Source: SURF-21 sp964462595
GTDB lineage: Bacteria > Actinomycetota > Geothermincolia > Geothermincolales > RBG-13-55-18
Assembly (NCBI GenBank): GCA_964462595.1
Contig: CAYWXM010000037.1
Location: 1-34,153, forward strand
Direction: 5' to 3'
DNA: 34,153 nt
In this document: positions 31,606 to 34,153 of the stretch, in pieces
Numbering within the stretch: position 1 is the stretch's first letter
Layout of the letters: every line of letters starts with the position of its first letter
Position numbers and translations under genes: made by a program
The notes under the pieces: generated by a model
What the model was told of the DNA's origin: nothing
The model's input: only the letters and a program-made list of their open reading frames with translations
Databases searched by the model: none

Positions 31606-32604
31606 TCAAGAAATGCTGCCGTGGGGCTTCCATGCGCGTACTTCCTCCATCATCGCCTCCAGGTTACGCATGGGCGTATCGACGGGAACGTCGCACCCCG
31701 TGGAGAGGATGAAATTACGCGCCTTGCTCGTATGTCGCAGCAGGCGCCGCACCTCCCAGCGCACGTCCTCAGAGGTGCCGCGCTGCATAACTCGCTTGGG
31801 GTCGATATTGCCCATGATAACTACGTTGGAGGGCATTTTATCGAATCCGCGTTGCAGGTTCACCCTGGAATCCAGGCACAATCCCTCGGCGCCGGTCAGG
31901 GCCAATTCCTCCAGAAGATGGGTGGCGTCGCCGCAAACGTGCAGCAGGCAGGTAGCCCCGGATGACCTGATAATCCCCACAAGGCCGCTTACGTATTGGC
32001 GGTAGAGCAAGCCATACTCTTCCGCCCTCAAGGCCTCGGCAGCGGAATCCACCACGACTATCATGTCCACCCTCGAAGCCAGGGCGGCGGCATATTCGCC
32101 CACGACGGCCGTTGAAAAGGCGAGCGCTTCGGTGAGGGTGTCTCCCAGCTTAACGCGGTCGAGCAGTTCCTCCATCCCGATAAGCTGGGCCAGAAGCGTA
32201 AACGGGCCGGTGACATAGGATGCGCTTATCCTGCCTCCACCCTCGGACAAACCCTCGGCGACCTCGAGGAAAACGGGCATGCGCGCCGCCTCCTCGGGAT
32301 CGGGCAGGCCGAGCTCGTAGAACCTCTCCAGCCTGGGCAATCTCTGCCTGGCAAGGCTGGCAGGCATCTTGTCGTAGAAGTCCACCCCCAGGCCCAGAGA
32401 CTCGGCTTCCACGGTCAGGTCCAGGAGTGGAAATACTATGTCGGGATGGAGCCTCTCTTCCAGCGATCTCAAGGCTTCCAGTTGAGTACCGGAATCGTGC
32501 AGCGCTTCCCGCACCGATCGCCCGATAAGCTTCACGCCCGGGTAACCAGCAAGAGGAGCCACCAGGCGCTCGCTACTACTCATCACGCGGTCGAGCAGGT
32601 TCAT
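31606..32604 (-). CDS. Uroporphyrinogen decarboxylase / corrinoid methyltransferase family protein
   Basis: A 332-residue TIM-barrel protein of the UroD/MtaA/CmuA family. Motifs: the LLHVCGDATHLLEEL block (zinc-ligand pattern HxC), IVVVDSAAEAL, GLCLDSRVNLQRGFDKMPSNVVIMGNIDP and ILSTGCDVPVDTPMRNLEAMM with the third ligand Cys. The HxC...C set is what distinguishes zinc-dependent methylcobamide:CoM-like methyltransferases from true UroD, so a role in methyl transfer from a corrinoid protein is more likely than haem synthesis. No corrinoid protein gene is adjacent. I start at ATG 32604, with AAGGGTGA upstream; a longer frame adds a basic stretch without protein character. Confidence 0.85.
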   Translation of the reverse strand: MNLLDRVMSSSERLVAPLAGYPGVKLIGRSVREALHDSGTQLEALRSLEERLHPDIVFPLLDLTVEAESLGLGVDFYDKMPASLARQRLPRLERFYELGLPDPEEAARMPVFLEVAEGLSEGGGRISASYVTGPFTLLAQLIGMEELLDRVKLGDTLTEALAFSTAVVGEYAAALASRVDMIVVVDSAAEALRAEEYGLLYRQYVSGLVGIIRSSGATCLLHVCGDATHLLEELALTGAEGLCLDSRVNLQRGFDKMPSNVVIMGNIDPKRVMQRGTSEDVRWEVRRLLRHTSKARNFILSTGCDVPVDTPMRNLEAMMEEVRAWKPHGSIS

Positions 32605-32731
32605 ACCTCTGATCACCCTTGTCTTTTCACGTTCTCGCTGCCTCCAGGCGACGCAGGAATCCCGGGCATGTAAACGCAGACACAATTAGGATAGATCATC
32701 CGGCTGAATCGGGCCAACAAGGCCGCTTTCC

Positions 32732-32944
32732 CTAGAAGCCGTGACGCAGGTGATGACGGCTGATGGCACGTGGCAGATACACTTCCCTGGATACCTCGCG
32801 CACATTGCCCGCATCTATCTGGAAACGGCCGACGCGGCGGCAATGGCCGCAGATCAAGGACCCCCTGGCCATGAGGCTGCCGCAGAGGGGGCAGTAGATC
32901 CCTCCCCCGGAGAAGAGATATCCCTGCTCGAACCGTTCTCTCAT
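32732..32944 (-). CDS. Small zinc-ribbon protein
   Basis: A 70-residue basic protein with one zinc ribbon: IYCPLCGSLMARGSLICGHCRRVG (two CX2C knuckles twelve residues apart). It is followed by a charged C terminus, REVSREVYLPRAISRHHLRHGF. GGGGAG before the ATG (GAAAGGGGAGCGGG) supports the start. The family is not recognised; such ribbons bind nucleic acids or proteins. The gene is 127 bases upstream of the methyltransferase-like gene on the same strand. Confidence 0.7.
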   Translation of the reverse strand: MRERFEQGYLFSGGGIYCPLCGSLMARGSLICGHCRRVGRFQIDAGNVREVSREVYLPRAISRHHLRHGF

Positions 32945-33035
32945 CCCGCTCCCCTTTCGAACGCGCCTTCACCCTGATTCAACGCCCCGGCGGTTCTTTT
33001 CTTACACTGTTTTCATCATTTTCTTCGTCTGAATA

Positions 33036-33041
33036 TATAAT
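33036..33041 (+). promoter_or_regulatory. Candidate -10 box for the membrane protein gene
   Basis: TATAAT lies 46 bases before the ATG at 33088, in an AT-rich stretch between divergent genes. No good -35 box is seen. Confidence 0.4.
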
Positions 33042-33087
33042 TACCTCAAGTATTTTCTAGCTGCCGGACGGGGGGTATCGCGCGAAC

Positions 33088-33669
33088 ATGAAGGAAACGC
33101 ATGGCGACGCCGGTAAGCCGGAGTACGGGCAAGCGGAAGAGGTATCGCCTGCACCGCTCTGGGGCTGGGGCGAAACGCTCGTCGCTGCCGGCTGCCTTCT
33201 CTGCATAGTGGCCGCGGCCTTCCTCCCCTGGGCCAGGGCCGAGGTCTCCTGGAAAAGCATATTGTTCGGAAACGATATCGAGCTGGGAACTTTTACCTTC
33301 AAACTCACCGACAACCCGTGGCTCGCCATAGCGCTGATCTCGCTGGCTGCCCTTTGCCTGGCCGCCATTTTTTGGAAGCGGCGCGCAGGCAACATCGCCA
33401 TCATGGCCTCCCTGCTGCTCATCGGGGGTTCCGCGGTCTACGTCATAAGCCTGATCGAGGACGCCTACGACTTCCTTGGCTTCTACGAGCGGCTGCTGCA
33501 ATTCGTGAGGAACCTTCCCATGGTGGGTTACCTGCTGGAATCGGCGATCCGCGAAAACCTCTCCATAAGTGCCTTTCCCCATGCCGGCGTGTATGTGTTC
33601 TTCCTGTCCACGCTGCTTATCCTCACCGGGGGACTGCTGATCAAGCGGCGCTCACGCATTCATGTATAA
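33088..33669 (+). CDS. Four-helix membrane protein, unknown function
   Basis: A 193-residue integral membrane protein with four helices: about 29-48 (TLVAAGCLLCIVAAAFLPWA), 76-93 (PWLAIALISLAALCLAAIF), 100-119 (NIAIMASLLLIGGSAVYVIS) and 168-186 (GVYVFFLSTLLILTGGLLI). The ends are charged and the loop between helices one and two is short and acidic. 'AAFLPWA' after helix one and the four-helix layout resemble small hypothetical membrane proteins of actinobacteria, but I do not recognise a family. Its stop codon TAA lies inside the TATAAT box of the next gene. Confidence 0.75.
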   Translation: MKETHGDAGKPEYGQAEEVSPAPLWGWGETLVAAGCLLCIVAAAFLPWARAEVSWKSILFGNDIELGTFTFKLTDNPWLAIALISLAALCLAAIFWKRRAGNIAIMASLLLIGGSAVYVISLIEDAYDFLGFYERLLQFVRNLPMVGYLLESAIRENLSISAFPHAGVYVFFLSTLLILTGGLLIKRRSRIHV

Positions 33670-33670
33670 T
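33665..33670 (+). promoter_or_regulatory. -10 box of a leaderless cupin gene, overlapping a stop codon
   Basis: TATAAT (33665-33670) contains the stop codon (33667-33669) of the membrane protein gene and ends six bases before the ATG at 33677. Transcription is therefore expected to begin at the start codon. There is no Shine-Dalgarno. Confidence 0.6.
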
Positions 33671-33676
33671 ACTGCC

Positions 33677-34018
33677 ATGAAGATAGTGCATTACACGGAT
33701 GTGCCGGCCGAGAACCCGGGGGGAGAAACCCGGGGCGTAACCATCCGCTGGGTCATAAGCGAGGAGGATGGAGCCCCCAATTATTACATGCGGGTCTTCG
33801 ATATCGCGCCCGGAGGCTATTCACCCCTCCACCGCCACCCCTGGGAGCACGAGGTCTATATCCTCTCCGGGGAGGGAGAGATAGTGCAGGAGGATGGGAG
33901 CACAAGCGTCAGCCCGGGCACGGCCGTTTTTATCCCCGGCGATGAGCTGCACCAGATAAGAAACCCCGGCGAGGAAATCCTGCGTTTCATATGCACCATC
34001 CCCTCCAGCGGCAGCTGA
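33677..34018 (+). CDS. Cupin-domain protein
   Basis: A 113-residue single cupin. Metal ligands are in SPLHRHPWEHEVYILSGEGEIV (His52, His54, Glu59) and FIPGDELHQIRN (final His), the classic G(X)5HXH(X)4E(X)6G pattern. Single-domain cupins of this type bind Mn, Fe or Zn and act as dioxygenases, isomerases or sugar-binding factors; the substrate cannot be read. A longer start at 33662 (MYNTA) is possible, but the ATG at 33677 fits the leaderless promoter at 33665-33670. Confidence 0.88.
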   Translation: MKIVHYTDVPAENPGGETRGVTIRWVISEEDGAPNYYMRVFDIAPGGYSPLHRHPWEHEVYILSGEGEIVQEDGSTSVSPGTAVFIPGDELHQIRNPGEEILRFICTIPSSGS

Positions 34019-34153
34019 AGAAGAACTCGCATATCATAAACACATCCCCAAGGACCTTCGCATCGCGCCCGGGCATAGAAGCGGCAAGATGGGATAGATA
34101 ACGCCCGGGTGTCGCCTATACAAAAGACACTTCCCGAGCTCCGGTCACGGTCC

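Noticed and set aside
34060..34130. Repeated GCCCGGG motifs at the right edge
   Set aside because: Two copies of a six-base palindrome only; expected in GC-rich DNA.

Overview
The window looks like chromosome from a high-GC, deep-branching member of the Actinomycetota. The best marker is a 31-residue bS22 / AURKAIP1-COX24-type ribosomal protein (5180-5275) almost identical in pattern to the mycobacterial one. GTG/TTG starts, frequent ATA isoleucine codons, many lipoproteins and at least two probable leaderless genes fit this. I would guess a lineage known mostly from metagenomes (for example Geothermincolia- or Aquicultoria-like), but that is inference; the sequence only supports the phylum.

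Layout. 1-5000: a truncated gene leaving the left edge, a DUF6941-like gene whose promoter and 5' end are tandemly duplicated, a large FtsX-type ABC permease, an iron-sulfur flavoprotein-like reductase and a zinc-ribbon protein. 5130-5500: promoter and gene for bS22, then three degenerate type I-E-like CRISPR repeats with no cas genes. 5561-9451: a membrane-anchored protein aligned with M1/M61 peptidases but lacking HExxH, convergent with an ECF sigma/FecR pair; the 127-bp gap between them is filled by a palindromic REP/MITE-like element. 9800-20982: housekeeping and cell-envelope genes (acyl-CoA synthetase, DUF3160 and other lipoproteins, a duplicated zinc-ribbon protein, gamma-glutamylcyclotransferase-like protein, alkyl-DHAP-synthase-like flavoprotein, metallophosphoesterase, HEAT-repeat protein). 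21134-21609: HU and tRNA-Lys(CTT).

21562-27724: a compact 6.1-kb integrated element in the 3' half of tRNA-Lys, bounded by 48-bp identical direct repeats. It carries a tyrosine integrase, a CGNR-like zinc-finger protein, an excisionase-like HTH protein, a RepA/DnaB-type ATPase, a CHC2 zinc-finger primase fragment, a small-terminase-like HTH protein and an XRE regulator, but no capsid, tail, conjugation or resistance genes. It also has paired 21-bp repeats near both ends (likely integrase arm sites), four inverted/direct copies of a 10-bp iteron-like motif inside the ATPase gene, and a palindrome-rich noncoding tract. The gene set and order resemble a phage satellite (PICI-like) or minimal integrative replicon. 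This is the most interesting object in the window.

27725-34153: back to chromosome, with a truncated Imm-5-like gene next to attR, a 4Fe-4S protein, a KP-43-like secreted subtilase, a uroporphyrinogen-decarboxylase/corrinoid-methyltransferase-like protein, a small zinc ribbon, a four-helix membrane protein and a leaderless cupin.
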